Below are positions 19,526 to 28,587 of a stretch of 64,000 nt of DNA, in pieces (positions within the stretch are counted from its first letter, which is position 1; each line of letters starts with the position of its first letter). Source of the stretch: Vibrio jasicida CAIM 1864 = LMG 25398. GTDB taxonomy: Bacteria > Pseudomonadota > Gammaproteobacteria > Enterobacterales > Vibrionaceae. A program made the translations under genes and the position numbers. The DNA lies in assembly GCF_000400365.1 (NCBI RefSeq), contig NZ_BAOG01000053.1, positions 272,889-336,888 on the forward strand, given 5' to 3'. Under the pieces are notes generated by a model. It was not told the origin of the DNA. It searched no databases and saw only the letters and a program-made list of their open reading frames with translations.

Positions 19526-19698
19526 GGTTTCAGCCTATTTAGGGCCTGTTTATCTTCTCCTGCCTGTCGCGCAACAAAGTGCGTGGCAGTCGCAAGATAA
19601 TAGACATCTTGTAACACTAACTAAGGGTAGAGGCGGTTTTGCCGCTACTTTATGCGTTTGGGTGAAATACAAACAGATTTATATCAGCCCCAAACGCA

Positions 19699-19723
19699 AT
19701 AGAAGCGCCAGAGGCGCTTCTAT
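19699..19723 (-). terminator. Hairpin downstream of gloB
   Basis: AGAAGCGCC and GGCGCTTCT form a perfect 9-bp stem around AGA between gloB and mltD, both on the minus strand. The following T run is poor in either direction, so it is a weak terminator or an mRNA-stabilising hairpin. Confidence 0.5.
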
Positions 19724-19777
19724 GAAAATCAGCTCACGATAATACTTGCGTCTAGCAAAGTTACAAGCAGAAAATGG

Positions 19778-20536
19778 TTAAAATTCGTTCTTCCACTCAC
19801 GTAAAGCTGTAAAAACCGAGCATGGGTCGCTATTTTGGATACGGTTTGTTACAGATTTTATGACCTCTGCGTTCGTTGCACGCAGGAATGGGTTAATTAA
19901 CTTCTCTTTGCGTAACGTCGTAGGAAGGGTAGGAATATTTAATCCGCGTAGACGGTTTACATCATCACGGTATTGACGCAAATGTTCATTGTCCGGCTCA
20001 ACCGCCAGCGCAAATGCTACATTACTTGCCGTGTATTCATGTGCGCAGAACACTTCTGTCTCTTCCGGCAGTTTCATTATTTTGCTTAGTGACTCAAACA
20101 TCTGCTCTGGTGTGCCTTCAAAGATTCGGCCACAACCCGCCGAGAACAGCACGTCACCACAGAACAACTTACCGTCACCAACATAGCCAATGTGACCTAA
20201 TGTGTGGCCAGGCAGCCCCAGTACCATGAAGATTTCGCCAAACAGTTCTAGCTTGTCGCCTTCTTCCATTGCGTTGGTTAAGGTTGGAATTGGCTCTGCT
20301 TTCGGACCAACCACTGCAACATGAGGAAACGCATGAACTAAATCTGGAACGCCACCAATGTGATCGTTGTGGTGGTGTGTAATTAAGATCGCTTCTAAAG
20401 TTAACTCGTTAGCCTGCAAATATTCCAACACTGGCTTAGCATCGCCCGGATCAACCACGGCGCATCGCTTATCGCTATTTTGAATCAGCCAGATGTAATT
20501 ATCATTAAATGCGGGTATGCTTTTGATCTCTAACAC
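19778..20536 (-). CDS. gloB: Hydroxyacylglutathione hydrolase (glyoxalase II)
   Basis: Hydrolyses S-lactoylglutathione to D-lactate and glutathione, the second step of methylglyoxal detoxification. The metallo-beta-lactamase motif THHHNDH is at residues 53-59, and further metal ligands come from GHTLGH and CAHEYT. The length of 252 aa matches the family. It is divergent from the methyltransferase at 20573, with 36 bases between the two starts, so their promoters overlap. This gloB/yafS/rnhA/dnaQ neighbourhood is also seen in E. coli. Confidence 0.96.
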   Translation of the reverse strand: MLEIKSIPAFNDNYIWLIQNSDKRCAVVDPGDAKPVLEYLQANELTLEAILITHHHNDHIGGVPDLVHAFPHVAVVGPKAEPIPTLTNAMEEGDKLELFGEIFMVLGLPGHTLGHIGYVGDGKLFCGDVLFSAGCGRIFEGTPEQMFESLSKIMKLPEETEVFCAHEYTASNVAFALAVEPDNEHLRQYRDDVNRLRGLNIPTLPTTLRKEKLINPFLRATNAEVIKSVTNRIQNSDPCSVFTALREWKNEF

Positions 20537-20572
20537 GTTCGTTCTCCGTCACCCTTTTAAGTCAGGTGGTTA

Positions 20573-21328
20573 ATGAAACCAGCACTCAGCAACAAAACTT
20601 TACAGCACCCGTCGACCTGGTCAGAAATGAATAACGGCCCGTGGGTACTTGAGTCAATCCAAACCCGACTCGACGAGTGGTGTCCGAAATTGTTCGGTTA
20701 CCACATGCTTAAATTGGGCGGGTTGAGCTGTGAGCTAACCAGCTGTAGTTGTAACATTCAACACCAAGTCAACGTAGATATCCAGAACCCGTTGCATAAT
20801 GTCATTGCAGATGGTTACGAATTACCCTTTTTAGAGAAAAGCTTTGATGTTGCGGTCCTCGCCCATCAGCTTGACTATGCAAGTGATCCCCATCGACTGC
20901 TGCGAGAAGTCGATCGCGTCATGATGGATGATGGTTATCTTATTATTACGGGATTCAACCCAATCAGTTTCACTGGACTTGCGAGTTTGTTGCCTTGGCG
21001 CAGAAATAATTTGCCTTGGAGTGGACGAATGTTCACCGCGAACCGGATTAAAGACTGGTTAGGGGTATTGAACTATCAGGTGATTCATTGCGAGCGTTAT
21101 GCTCTGTTTCCTATGACACGTTACAAAACCATGTGGACATGGTTGGAAAACAGCTTGGGGGATTGGGCATCGCCGGCGGGGAGTTTGTATTACATCGTCG
21201 CTCGTAAGCGAACTTACCCTCTCAAACCTATCAAGCCACATTGGCGTTTGAAGAGAAAGTTAACACCACTGGGCGTGATGAACAGAGAGGGCAGTGCGGT
21301 AGAAAAGGTATCAAGCAGTAAAAACTAA
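20573..21328 (+). CDS. SAM-dependent methyltransferase, YafS-like
   Basis: Predicted class I methyltransferase of 251 aa. The motif region is partly divergent, but ADGYELPFLEKSFDVAVLAH is the expected motif II/post-II stretch and LLREVDRVMMDDGYLIITGFNP is the conserved helix and strand after it. It corresponds to YafS of E. coli by both sequence character and position next to gloB and rnhA. The substrate is not known. Its stop overlaps the convergent rnhA stop by four bases. Confidence 0.8.
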   Translation: MKPALSNKTLQHPSTWSEMNNGPWVLESIQTRLDEWCPKLFGYHMLKLGGLSCELTSCSCNIQHQVNVDIQNPLHNVIADGYELPFLEKSFDVAVLAHQLDYASDPHRLLREVDRVMMDDGYLIITGFNPISFTGLASLLPWRRNNLPWSGRMFTANRIKDWLGVLNYQVIHCERYALFPMTRYKTMWTWLENSLGDWASPAGSLYYIVARKRTYPLKPIKPHWRLKRKLTPLGVMNREGSAVEKVSSSKN

Positions 21329-21789
21329 GACGCTTGGTAACCGGTATCTTCTTCGGTTGGGTTTTCTGCGGCTGTGCGTGCTAATTCATCACACATTTCG
21401 TTTTCACGATGACCCGCGTGGCCTTTAACCCAGCGCCAATCCACTTGGTGGCGAGCAGTCTCTTTATCCAATGCCTGCCATAAATCGGCATTTTTCACAG
21501 GTTTTTTATCTGACGTTTTCCAACCGCGTTTCTTCCAGTTGTGGATCCATTGCGTAATGCCTTGGCGCACGTACTGACTATCGGTAGTCAACGTCACTTG
21601 GCACGGCTCTTTTAGCGTTTGTAACGCCACAACAGCGGCCAACATTTCCATACGGTTGTTTGTGGTGAGCGTGTAGCCTTTGGCGAGGGTCTTTTCTGTT
21701 TGCTTATAACGCAAGACAATGCCGTAACCGCCAGGGCCTGGATTTCCTAAACAAGATCCGTCTGTGAAAATCTCAACGTGTTTGGTCAT
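21325..21789 (-). CDS. rnhA: Ribonuclease HI
   Basis: Degrades the RNA strand of RNA-DNA hybrids, removing R-loops and primers. I chose ATG 21789, giving 154 aa (E. coli has 155). The catalytic residues then fall at Asp10, Glu48 and Asp70 as in E. coli, and a fourth Asp lies near 134. The longer open frame upstream extends into the divergent dnaQ gene and is not supported. The rnhA/dnaQ divergent pair with 58 bases between the starts is conserved in enteric bacteria and Vibrio. Confidence 0.96.
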   Translation of the reverse strand: MTKHVEIFTDGSCLGNPGPGGYGIVLRYKQTEKTLAKGYTLTTNNRMEMLAAVVALQTLKEPCQVTLTTDSQYVRQGITQWIHNWKKRGWKTSDKKPVKNADLWQALDKETARHQVDWRWVKGHAGHRENEMCDELARTAAENPTEEDTGYQAS

Positions 21790-21847
21790 ATTTTTGGTAC
21801 TATTAGCCGAAACATTTAATAAAGCATAGTCTGACACACATAACCTT

Positions 21848-22564
21848 ATGAATACCAGCAGCAATTCTGAACATAATCGTATTGTCGTTCTCGATACCGA
21901 AACCACGGGTATGAACCTAGAAGGTGGTCCTCACTACATGGGTCACCGCATCATCGAAATTGGTGCCGTGGAGATCATCAACCGTAAGCTGACTGGTCGT
22001 CACTTTCACGTTTACCTAAAACCTGACCGTGAAATCCAACCAGACGCGATTGAAGTCCACGGTATTACCGATGACTTCTTGGTCGACAAGCCAGATTACT
22101 CAGCCGTACACCAAGAGTTTCTCGACTTTATCAAAGGTGCCGAGCTGGTTGCCCACAACGCGCCCTTCGATACCGGCTTCATGGACTATGAGTTTGAAAT
22201 GCTCAATCCAAGCATTGGTAAGACGGATGACTACTGTAAGGTGACCGATACCCTTGCCATGGCGAAGAAAATCTTCCCGGGCAAGCGAAACAACCTCGAC
22301 GTCTTGTGTGAACGTTACGGCATTGATAACTCACACCGTACTCTCCACGGGGCATTGCTCGATGCGGAGATTCTAGCTGACGTTTACCTCCTAATGACGG
22401 GTGGTCAAACGAGTCTAGAATTCAACGCCAACAAAAAAGACGGTGAAGCGGAAGGCATTCGTCGTGTTGAAGGAAGAAAAGCGCTAAAGGTTTTGCGTGC
22501 AACTGCCGATGAAGTAGAAGCACACCAGAAAAGACTCGAACTGGTGAACGACAGTATTTGGTAG
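21848..22564 (+). CDS. dnaQ: DNA polymerase III epsilon subunit (proofreading exonuclease)
   Basis: 3'-5' exonuclease that proofreads for DnaE. ExoI motif DTETTG places Asp16 and Glu18; ExoII is in AHNAPFDTGF and ExoIII epsilon in HRTLHGALLDAE, with the His and Asp that complete the DEDDh site. The C-terminal tail that binds DnaE is present. The 238-aa length is close to E. coli (243). It is divergent from rnhA and is followed 15 bases later by the TIGR03503 gene, likely co-transcribed. Confidence 0.96.
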   Translation: MNTSSNSEHNRIVVLDTETTGMNLEGGPHYMGHRIIEIGAVEIINRKLTGRHFHVYLKPDREIQPDAIEVHGITDDFLVDKPDYSAVHQEFLDFIKGAELVAHNAPFDTGFMDYEFEMLNPSIGKTDDYCKVTDTLAMAKKIFPGKRNNLDVLCERYGIDNSHRTLHGALLDAEILADVYLLMTGGQTSLEFNANKKDGEAEGIRRVEGRKALKVLRATADEVEAHQKRLELVNDSIW

Positions 22565-22579
22565 TTATTAGGAGAGACT

Positions 22580-23830
22580 ATGTTGAGGGCTTTGTCAGTC
22601 GCTATTTTAGCGTTCTGGAGTTGTTTCGCGTTTGCTGCGAGCGAGTCCGCCATGTCTTTGTTAGATAACCGCTTTCGTGTCGATCCCACCATCGAACAGA
22701 TTACTTTTTTGGTTTATCGTGAACAGAGCTCTCAGCCCGTCGTCCTTGTCCGCCCCGATGGTAAAAAATATTACGCTTGGGGCACCTACGACAACGTTCG
22801 TTGGTATCAAGAATCTTCCCTCGACATCATCTCGATAGATAAACCCATGCCGGGTCCTTGGCAGGCCGTCGGCAAAGTTACCCCGAAAAATAACATCCGT
22901 CTGATTTCGCACCTCAAGCTCAGCACCGATGTGTTTCCAAACCGCCTTTACAATAGCGAAGCTCTAAAATTTACCGCACGTTTGACCTCAGACGATAAGC
23001 CGCTTGTACTGCGTGATTTCCTAGACCGGGTAAACCTGCGTGTGACTTTTACTAAGTTTGTTGAGAACGAAGACGAACTGATCAAAGAAGCGCGCCCTGT
23101 ACCAATGGTGATTGGCGAATTTGCCGATGATGGCCGAGATCTTGATGAAAAAGCAGGCGATGGTGTATTTACCGTTCAACTGCCGATTGATGTCGAACCG
23201 GGTAAATACCGCGCGCGCATTACTTCTGGCAACGGCGTGTTCCTGCGAGCACAAGAACAAGTGGTACTGGTATACCCATCTCCAATCTCACGTACTTTCA
23301 TTCAATCTCGTCATGCAGACCAACCTCATCAGCTGGTGGTTAGTGGTGAGCAAGGCATGATCACGCCCGGAACCATTGCCGTAAACGTTGAGCAAGAAGC
23401 ACCAGACGGCTTTATCAGTTACAGCCAAGGTCAGGTGTCGGCTGATGGTTCTAAAACCACATTGAAGATGGATAACGATCCTGAACTTGGCAAATATTCA
23501 TGGCACGGTGAAGTCTTTGCTACCGACTTGTCTACCAAGCGCTCATTGGTGTTCCCAATTAAAGAGCAGACGTTCAGTGTGGTCGACGAAGTGGATCTAG
23601 AAGCCGCACGTCTTGCTAAAGAAGCAGAGCTTGCCGAGCAACGCCGCATCGAAATGGAAAAACGCATCATCGCCGAGCGCGAAGCCGAACGTAAGCGTAG
23701 CATGATCATCATCGCCATCGGCAACGTGATTGCATTGATTCTGGTGATTCTATTCTGGATCATCTGGAGCAAGCTCAAGGCCAAACGCCAAGCCATGCCA
23801 GAGATGCAGTTAGAAGTGCCGAAGAAGTAG
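22580..23830 (+). CDS. TIGR03503 family protein
   Basis: Conserved protein of 416 aa with a signal peptide of about 20 residues, a large extracytoplasmic part rich in beta structure (Ig-like pattern in residues 30-330), a charged helical stretch (EAARLAKEAELAEQRR, about 345-375) and a single membrane helix near residues 378-398, leaving a short cytoplasmic tail. This layout corresponds to the TIGR03503 family of Vibrio and relatives, whose function is unknown. It lies 15 bases downstream of dnaQ and ends in a clear terminator. Confidence 0.8.
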   Translation: MLRALSVAILAFWSCFAFAASESAMSLLDNRFRVDPTIEQITFLVYREQSSQPVVLVRPDGKKYYAWGTYDNVRWYQESSLDIISIDKPMPGPWQAVGKVTPKNNIRLISHLKLSTDVFPNRLYNSEALKFTARLTSDDKPLVLRDFLDRVNLRVTFTKFVENEDELIKEARPVPMVIGEFADDGRDLDEKAGDGVFTVQLPIDVEPGKYRARITSGNGVFLRAQEQVVLVYPSPISRTFIQSRHADQPHQLVVSGEQGMITPGTIAVNVEQEAPDGFISYSQGQVSADGSKTTLKMDNDPELGKYSWHGEVFATDLSTKRSLVFPIKEQTFSVVDEVDLEAARLAKEAELAEQRRIEMEKRIIAEREAERKRSMIIIAIGNVIALILVILFWIIWSKLKAKRQAMPEMQLEVPKK

Positions 23831-23850
23831 GGCGCAAGAATTTAAATAGA

Positions 23851-23875
23851 AAACGGAGCCGATTGGCTCCGTTTT
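23851..23875 (+). terminator. Terminator after the dnaQ-TIGR03503 unit
   Basis: AAACGGAGCC and GGCTCCGTTT form a 10-bp stem with a GATT loop, followed by TACTTTTT. Confidence 0.85.
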
Positions 23876-24041
23876 ACTTTTTATGGCGCATCTAATTTTG
23901 TGACACTCTTGGCGAAGGTTATGAATGTCGGTTCGATTTGCAAAATCATTCGTGATATTCACTAAGTGGGTTAAAGCTGATTTGAGTGTGAAAGCTCTAA
24001 GCTCTACATCTCAGAGAAGCTAGGTGACTAGGAGGCCTCTT

Positions 24042-24434
24042 ATGAAGTACAAAAAACGTCGGACGTACAAATACAACCTTCATTCCGAAGAACAGATTGA
24101 AACTGGTATTACCCTCGCACAGCCTTTCGATAGTGCGTTTCTGAGTCTATCAGAGCAAGGTTGGCTGACGATTAAGAAAGGCTATTCATGGGATGGGGCG
24201 AGTGGTCCAGCGATTGATACCAAGAACATTCTTAAAGCGTCTTTGGTGCATGATGCGTTGTATCAGCTCATGAGGGAGGAAGTATTGCCGCAAAGCAGTC
24301 GAGAGCAAGCGGATAGGCTTCTACGTCAAATATGCCTTGAACATGGCATGTCGAATCTTAGAGCGACGTACATCTATTACGGAGTTAGAGTATTTGGCGG
24401 ATGTTTTTCCAAGCCGGATCTTTTGTCTGCCTAG
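24042..24434 (+). CDS. DUF1353 domain protein
   Basis: Small protein of 130 aa with the core of DUF1353: a strand-rich N-terminus, WDGASGPAIDTKN, a LVHDALYQLMR helix and a C-terminal helix. The conserved D and H residues hint at metal binding, but no activity is established. Related genes are common in phages, where they sit near lysis or tail genes. ATG 24042 follows a strong AGGAGG at 24030, six bases away, which decides the start over the GTG at 24024. It stands alone and could be an old phage-derived gene that was retained. Confidence 0.75.
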   Translation: MKYKKRRTYKYNLHSEEQIETGITLAQPFDSAFLSLSEQGWLTIKKGYSWDGASGPAIDTKNILKASLVHDALYQLMREEVLPQSSREQADRLLRQICLEHGMSNLRATYIYYGVRVFGGCFSKPDLLSA

Positions 24435-24452
24435 TTAAGCTCTCTTGGTGAG

Positions 24453-24580
24453 TAGATTCTGAATCACGTTCGTTCCTCACTGTTCAGAATGACGAAAGCC
24501 CAGGAACATTGTGCGTGTAGTAACCTGACAACTCAAAGTAAACTGTCATTCTAGCGAGCTCCAGCGAGACTAAGAGTCTA
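24453..24580. repeat. Imperfect inverted repeat element, MITE-like
   Basis: The stretch between the DUF1353 gene and the next small gene (24435-24777) holds two arms, 24453-24493 and 24545-24580. The left begins TAGATTCT and ends AGAATGAC; the right, read on the other strand, begins TAGACTCT and ends AGAATGAC. The arms match at the ends and partly in the middle. Compact inverted repeats of this kind are scattered in Vibrio genomes. The remainder of the stretch (24581-24777) should carry the promoter of the next gene; no other gene is seen. Confidence 0.55.
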
Positions 24581-24777
24581 TTGTTAGCGCGCTGGGGCGT
24601 TTGTTTCTTCACCCTCCACAGAGTACTCGGCAGTAGGTTCTAGTATGCACACACAATCACTTCGCTGTTCCTTTGCATATCTATGCTAGACTCACGCCAT
24701 CAGCTATATGAATGACTTCTCATTTGTTTACCTGAGGGCAGCAATTGGGCTGCTGTATTCTTATTAAAGGCACAAAA

Positions 24778-25041
24778 ATGAGCAAATTAACTTCAGCTGA
24801 ACGTAAAGCGCGTGACAACGAACGTTTCTCTCAACGCGTGAATGAGCGCCGTGAAAAAGGTGAAGATGTCGTTGCGTACGCATTGGCGAACAAAAAGGCT
24901 GTGAAGTTCCTGACTAAGTCAGAGAAGAAAGATTTGAACGAACGCAAAGCGACGCTTCAAGAAGAACTTAAGCTGAAAGAGCAGGAAGAACTGCGCAGAA
25001 TTGAACAGTCGTTTATTGTTGAAGAAGATAACGAACAATAA
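24778..25041 (+). CDS. Small charged protein of unknown function
   Basis: I do not recognise this 87-aa protein. It has no signal peptide or membrane segment, is very rich in Lys, Arg and Glu and should be almost entirely helical (AERKARDNERFSQRV, then LNERKATLQEELKLKEQEEL), suggesting a coiled coil or nucleic-acid-associated protein. ATG 24778 has an AAAGG ribosome site eight bases upstream. A small hairpin, GCAGC/GCTGC at 24738-24753, lies in the leader, and a strong terminator follows, so it is a free-standing expressed gene. A longer frame starting within the leader is less likely. Confidence 0.75.
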   Translation: MSKLTSAERKARDNERFSQRVNERREKGEDVVAYALANKKAVKFLTKSEKKDLNERKATLQEELKLKEQEELRRIEQSFIVEEDNEQ

Positions 25042-25086
25042 ACGCTTCTTTGCTAACACCGTGTTGTGCGTAGCAGATATTCAATA

Positions 25087-25114
25087 AAAAACGGGAGCCT
25101 CGGCTCCCGTTTTG
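25087..25114. terminator. Bidirectional terminator between the small gene and fadE
   Basis: AAAACGGGAGCC and GGCTCCCGTTTT form a perfect 12-bp stem around TC, with A and T runs on the two sides, so it can end transcripts from both convergent genes. Confidence 0.85.
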
Positions 25115-25146
25115 CTTTCTTATTTATCGTTTAAGTCATCATTCGC

Positions 25147-27591
25147 TTAAGCGACGTTTTCCATTTGAGGGTAAAGCGGCTTTGCGGCCAATAGCTCTGG
25201 CTCAAAATCGTCTACGTTGATGGTGTCTAGGCGATGCTGTTCCGCTTCTCTTAGCAGATCTGCTTCTTCCTGAGTAATTACGCCTTGTTCTAGACCTTCT
25301 TGAGCAATCACATCCAAACGCATGAATGGACGGCGTTTGCCTTGCGCTTTACATATTTTGTCGAACACAGGCTCAGCTTGAAGAATCACAGACAGTGCCA
25401 ACTCAATCTTACCTGCAGCGTTGTGTTCCGTTGGTTCTAGGTACTGACCACGACCAATACGTGAACGTGTTGCACTTGGCGTTTGTAGAATACGCGCCAC
25501 TTTACTGTCTAGCTTATCACTTGGTGCTTTGCGCACTCGGCCAAATGGCATGATCAATACACGCAGTGCACGACCAATCACTTTGTTCGGAAAGTTTGCT
25601 AGGAACTCATCAATGGCAGCTTCGCTTTGTTTTAAGCTGTCTTGCAAGCCCCAATGTACCAATGGCAAGTCTTCAACAGGGCGGCCATCCTGCTCGAAGC
25701 GTTTCAATGTTGCAGAGCTCAAGTATAGCTGACTTAAAATGTCACCAAGACGCGCAGACAGACGTTCTTTACGCTTCAACGAACCACCTAGTACTGCCAT
25801 CGAGATATCCGATAGTAGAGCAAGGTTTGCGCTGTAACGGTTCAATTGTTGGTAGTAACGCTTGGTTGCGTCTTTGGTTGGTGACGTTGAACCTAAACCA
25901 TCACTTAGACCAAACCAGATGCTGCGAACTAGGTTACTCATGGTAAAGCTCACGTGACCCGCTAGTGCTTTGTCGAACTTCTCAACCGCATCGCCAGCGT
26001 CAGAATAAGCAGCATTCATCTCTTCAAGAACGTAAGGGTGACAACGAATCGCGCCCTGACCGAAGATGATCATTGAACGAGTTAGGATGTTCGCACCTTC
26101 TACGGTTACCGCGATTGGTGCACCTTGGTAACCACGTGCTAGGAAGTTAGAAGGACCCATACAGATGCCTTTACCACCTACGATATCCATCGCGTCGATG
26201 ATGCTTTGCTGACCACGATGCGTACAGTGGTACTTCACGATAGCTGAGATAACCGAAGGTTTTTCACCTAGGTCGATACCTGCCACGGTTAGGTTGCTGG
26301 CTGCATCCATCACGTAAGCGTTACCACCTAGACGTGCTAATGGCTCTTCTACGCCTTCCATGTGACCGATAGGCTGTTTGAACTGACGACGAATGCGCGA
26401 GTAAGCACCTGTCGCCATCGCAGCGGTTTTGATGCCGCCTGTTGAGTTTGAAGGTAGCGTGATACCACGACCAACTGATAGACATTCAACCAGCATACGC
26501 CAGCCTTGACCTGCCATTTTTTCACCGCCGATGATGAAGTCCATCGGTACGAAGATGTCTTTACCGCGAGTTGGGCCATTTTGGAATGGTACGTTAAGCG
26601 GGAAGTGACGGTTACCAATCTCAACGCCTTTAAGGTCAGTTGGGATTAGGGCACAAGTGATGCCAAGATCTTCTTGGTCACCTAGTAGGCCTTCTGGGTC
26701 ACGCAGTTTGAATGCAAGACCAAGAACCGTTGCGACTGGCGCTAGAGTGATGTAACGCTTGTTCCAAGTTAGACGCATACCAAGGACTTCTTCACCTTGC
26801 CACTCGCCTTTACATACCACACCAAAATCTGGGATAGAGCCCGCATCGGAACCTGCTTCTGGGCTAGTCAGTGCAAAACATGGGATCTCTTTACCTTCAG
26901 CCAAGCGAGGTAAGTAATGATTTTTCTGCTCTTCTGTACCGTAGTGCTGCAGGAGTTCACCAGGACCTAATGAGTTCGGTACGCCAACCGTAGAAGACAG
27001 CACGCCAGAAACGCCAGTCAGTTTTTGCAGTACCAAAGATTGCGCGTATGCAGAGAATTCCAGACCACCGTATTTCTTTTTGATGATCATGGCGAAGAAC
27101 TTGTTGTCTTTCAGGTATTGCCATACTTCTGGTGGCAAATCTGCAAGCTCGTGAGTGACTTGGTAGTCGTTCACCATGGCACACACTTCGTTAACTGGGC
27201 CATCTAGGAATGCACGCTCTTCTTTGCTCAGCTTAGGCGCTTTGATTGCGTGAAGCTTTTCCCATTCAGGTTTGCCCTTGAATAGCTCCGCTTCCCACCA
27301 GACCGTACCAGCGTCCAATGCTTCTTTCTCGGTCTGAGACATAGCAGGTAGGACTTTCTTAAACATCACGAGCGCTTTGCGGCTGATCAGTGATTGGCGA
27401 ATGCCCGACACGGCGAATACCGCAACGGCAAGTACATAAAGTGCCCAGCCAATAACACCAACTGAGCCTGCGATCGTCAGTGCTAGCATGGCAGCAGTTA
27501 GCAGACTGACGGATTTCACGAGAGACATTCTGTGGTAGAGCGTTATGCCTAACACAACTGTCATCGCTACGATTGAGAGCAAGATGTCCAT
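25147..27591 (-). CDS. fadE: Acyl-CoA dehydrogenase FadE
   Basis: FAD-dependent acyl-CoA dehydrogenase that starts each round of beta-oxidation by forming the trans-2-enoyl-CoA. The 814-aa chain is the same length as E. coli FadE. Two or three N-terminal hydrophobic helices (residues 1-60) anchor it to the membrane, then the acyl-CoA dehydrogenase domains follow (AGSDAGS and WNKRYITLAP are family motifs) with a DUF1974 C-terminal region. A FadR-like operator lies about 50 bases upstream of the start, so repression when fatty acids are absent is likely. Confidence 0.97.
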   Translation of the reverse strand: MDILLSIVAMTVVLGITLYHRMSLVKSVSLLTAAMLALTIAGSVGVIGWALYVLAVAVFAVSGIRQSLISRKALVMFKKVLPAMSQTEKEALDAGTVWWEAELFKGKPEWEKLHAIKAPKLSKEERAFLDGPVNEVCAMVNDYQVTHELADLPPEVWQYLKDNKFFAMIIKKKYGGLEFSAYAQSLVLQKLTGVSGVLSSTVGVPNSLGPGELLQHYGTEEQKNHYLPRLAEGKEIPCFALTSPEAGSDAGSIPDFGVVCKGEWQGEEVLGMRLTWNKRYITLAPVATVLGLAFKLRDPEGLLGDQEDLGITCALIPTDLKGVEIGNRHFPLNVPFQNGPTRGKDIFVPMDFIIGGEKMAGQGWRMLVECLSVGRGITLPSNSTGGIKTAAMATGAYSRIRRQFKQPIGHMEGVEEPLARLGGNAYVMDAASNLTVAGIDLGEKPSVISAIVKYHCTHRGQQSIIDAMDIVGGKGICMGPSNFLARGYQGAPIAVTVEGANILTRSMIIFGQGAIRCHPYVLEEMNAAYSDAGDAVEKFDKALAGHVSFTMSNLVRSIWFGLSDGLGSTSPTKDATKRYYQQLNRYSANLALLSDISMAVLGGSLKRKERLSARLGDILSQLYLSSATLKRFEQDGRPVEDLPLVHWGLQDSLKQSEAAIDEFLANFPNKVIGRALRVLIMPFGRVRKAPSDKLDSKVARILQTPSATRSRIGRGQYLEPTEHNAAGKIELALSVILQAEPVFDKICKAQGKRRPFMRLDVIAQEGLEQGVITQEEADLLREAEQHRLDTINVDDFEPELLAAKPLYPQMENVA

Positions 27592-27950
27592 ATGTTTTTT
27601 CCTTTTCAGACTTTATTAATGTTGTACGTCTGTATTTTGGTAAGAGGTCTAACCAGTTCTCATGAGTGTAATCAAAATATTAATAAAATGTAAAACCCAA
27701 GATTGGGTAAAAAGTGATCTATGTAGAGTTAAAATTCTAAAGTTGGGAGTTGAGTGATGATTTCGTAAGCAAGTTAACAAGTTTATTACCGCGATGAATC
27801 CAAATCTGTTGGTTCACTATCGACACTAATTCTCGTTTGTGGGTAAACTCAGAGTAATGAAATGTCCGGTGCGAGATTCGCATCAGAACAATTTGCCAAG
27901 CGAGAGCCTCAACCTCACTGCTGTGGCCGAAATAATAAAGAGAACGTCTT
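27592..27950. other. Divergent intergenic region fadE/gmhA
   Basis: This 359-base stretch separates the starts of fadE (minus) and gmhA (plus). It must hold both promoters. Near fadE it has the FadR-like site described separately. The middle is AT-rich. I see no convincing gene in it: the open frame on the minus strand that crosses into gmhA has no family resemblance. Confidence 0.6.
27642..27658. promoter_or_regulatory. Probable FadR operator of fadE
   Basis: AAGAGGTCTAACCAGTT resembles the FadR consensus AACTGGTCNGACCAGTT, with mismatches at three positions. It lies 51 bases upstream of the fadE start, suitable for blocking its promoter. FadR control of fadE is established in enteric bacteria and Vibrio; binding here is inferred. 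Confidence 0.6.
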
Positions 27951-28526
27951 ATGTACCAAGATCTGATTAGAAGTGAATTAAACGAAGCTGCTGAAGTTCT
28001 GAATAAGTTTTTAAGTGATGACCACAACATCGCGCAAATCGAAGCGGCAGCAAAAATGATTGCTGACTCATTCAAGCAAGATGGTAAAGTGTTGTCATGC
28101 GGTAACGGTGGTTCTCACTGTGACTCTATGCACTTTGCAGAAGAGCTAACAGGTCGTTACCGTGAAAACCGTCCGGGTTACGCTGGTATTGCTATTTCAG
28201 ATCCAAGCCACCTATCTTGCGTTAGTAACGATTTTGGCTACGACTTCGTATTCTCTCGTTACGTTGAAGCAGTGGGCCGCAAAGGCGATGTTCTGTTTGG
28301 TTTGTCGACGTCAGGCAACTCAGGCAACATCCTAAAAGCGATTGAAGCCGCGCAAGCGAAAGGCATGAAGACAATCGCGCTGACCGGTAAAGATGGCGGC
28401 AAAATGGCTGGCCTAGCGGACATCGAGATTCGCGTACCACACTTTGGTTACGCAGACCGCATTCAGGAAGTACACATTAAGATTATTCACATCATCATTC
28501 AGTTGATTGAAAAAGAGATGGAATAA
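27951..28526 (+). CDS. gmhA: Sedoheptulose 7-phosphate isomerase GmhA
   Basis: Makes D-glycero-D-manno-heptose 7-phosphate, the first step of ADP-heptose synthesis for the LPS inner core. The 191-aa SIS-domain protein carries the family motifs CGNGGSHCDSMHFAEEL and GLSTSGNSGNILKAI, with the metal-binding His and Glu residues present. ATG 27951 fits the family length (192 in E. coli). In E. coli the gene also lies next to fadE (divergent) and yafJ, exactly as here. Confidence 0.97.
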   Translation: MYQDLIRSELNEAAEVLNKFLSDDHNIAQIEAAAKMIADSFKQDGKVLSCGNGGSHCDSMHFAEELTGRYRENRPGYAGIAISDPSHLSCVSNDFGYDFVFSRYVEAVGRKGDVLFGLSTSGNSGNILKAIEAAQAKGMKTIALTGKDGGKMAGLADIEIRVPHFGYADRIQEVHIKIIHIIIQLIEKEME

Positions 28527-28587
28527 GCTTTTCAGCTTGGCCTCGTTTGGGCTTGGTGGTGTTTTAAGGTAAGGAGTTCGTTTAACC

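Noticed and set aside
21790..21906. Extended N-terminus of ribonuclease HI (39 extra codons)
   Set aside because: It overlaps the dnaQ start region, has no ribosome site and would displace the E. coli-like numbering of the catalytic residues.
27737..28075. Minus-strand open frame across the gmhA start
   Set aside because: Overlaps the well-supported gmhA start and shows no family resemblance.
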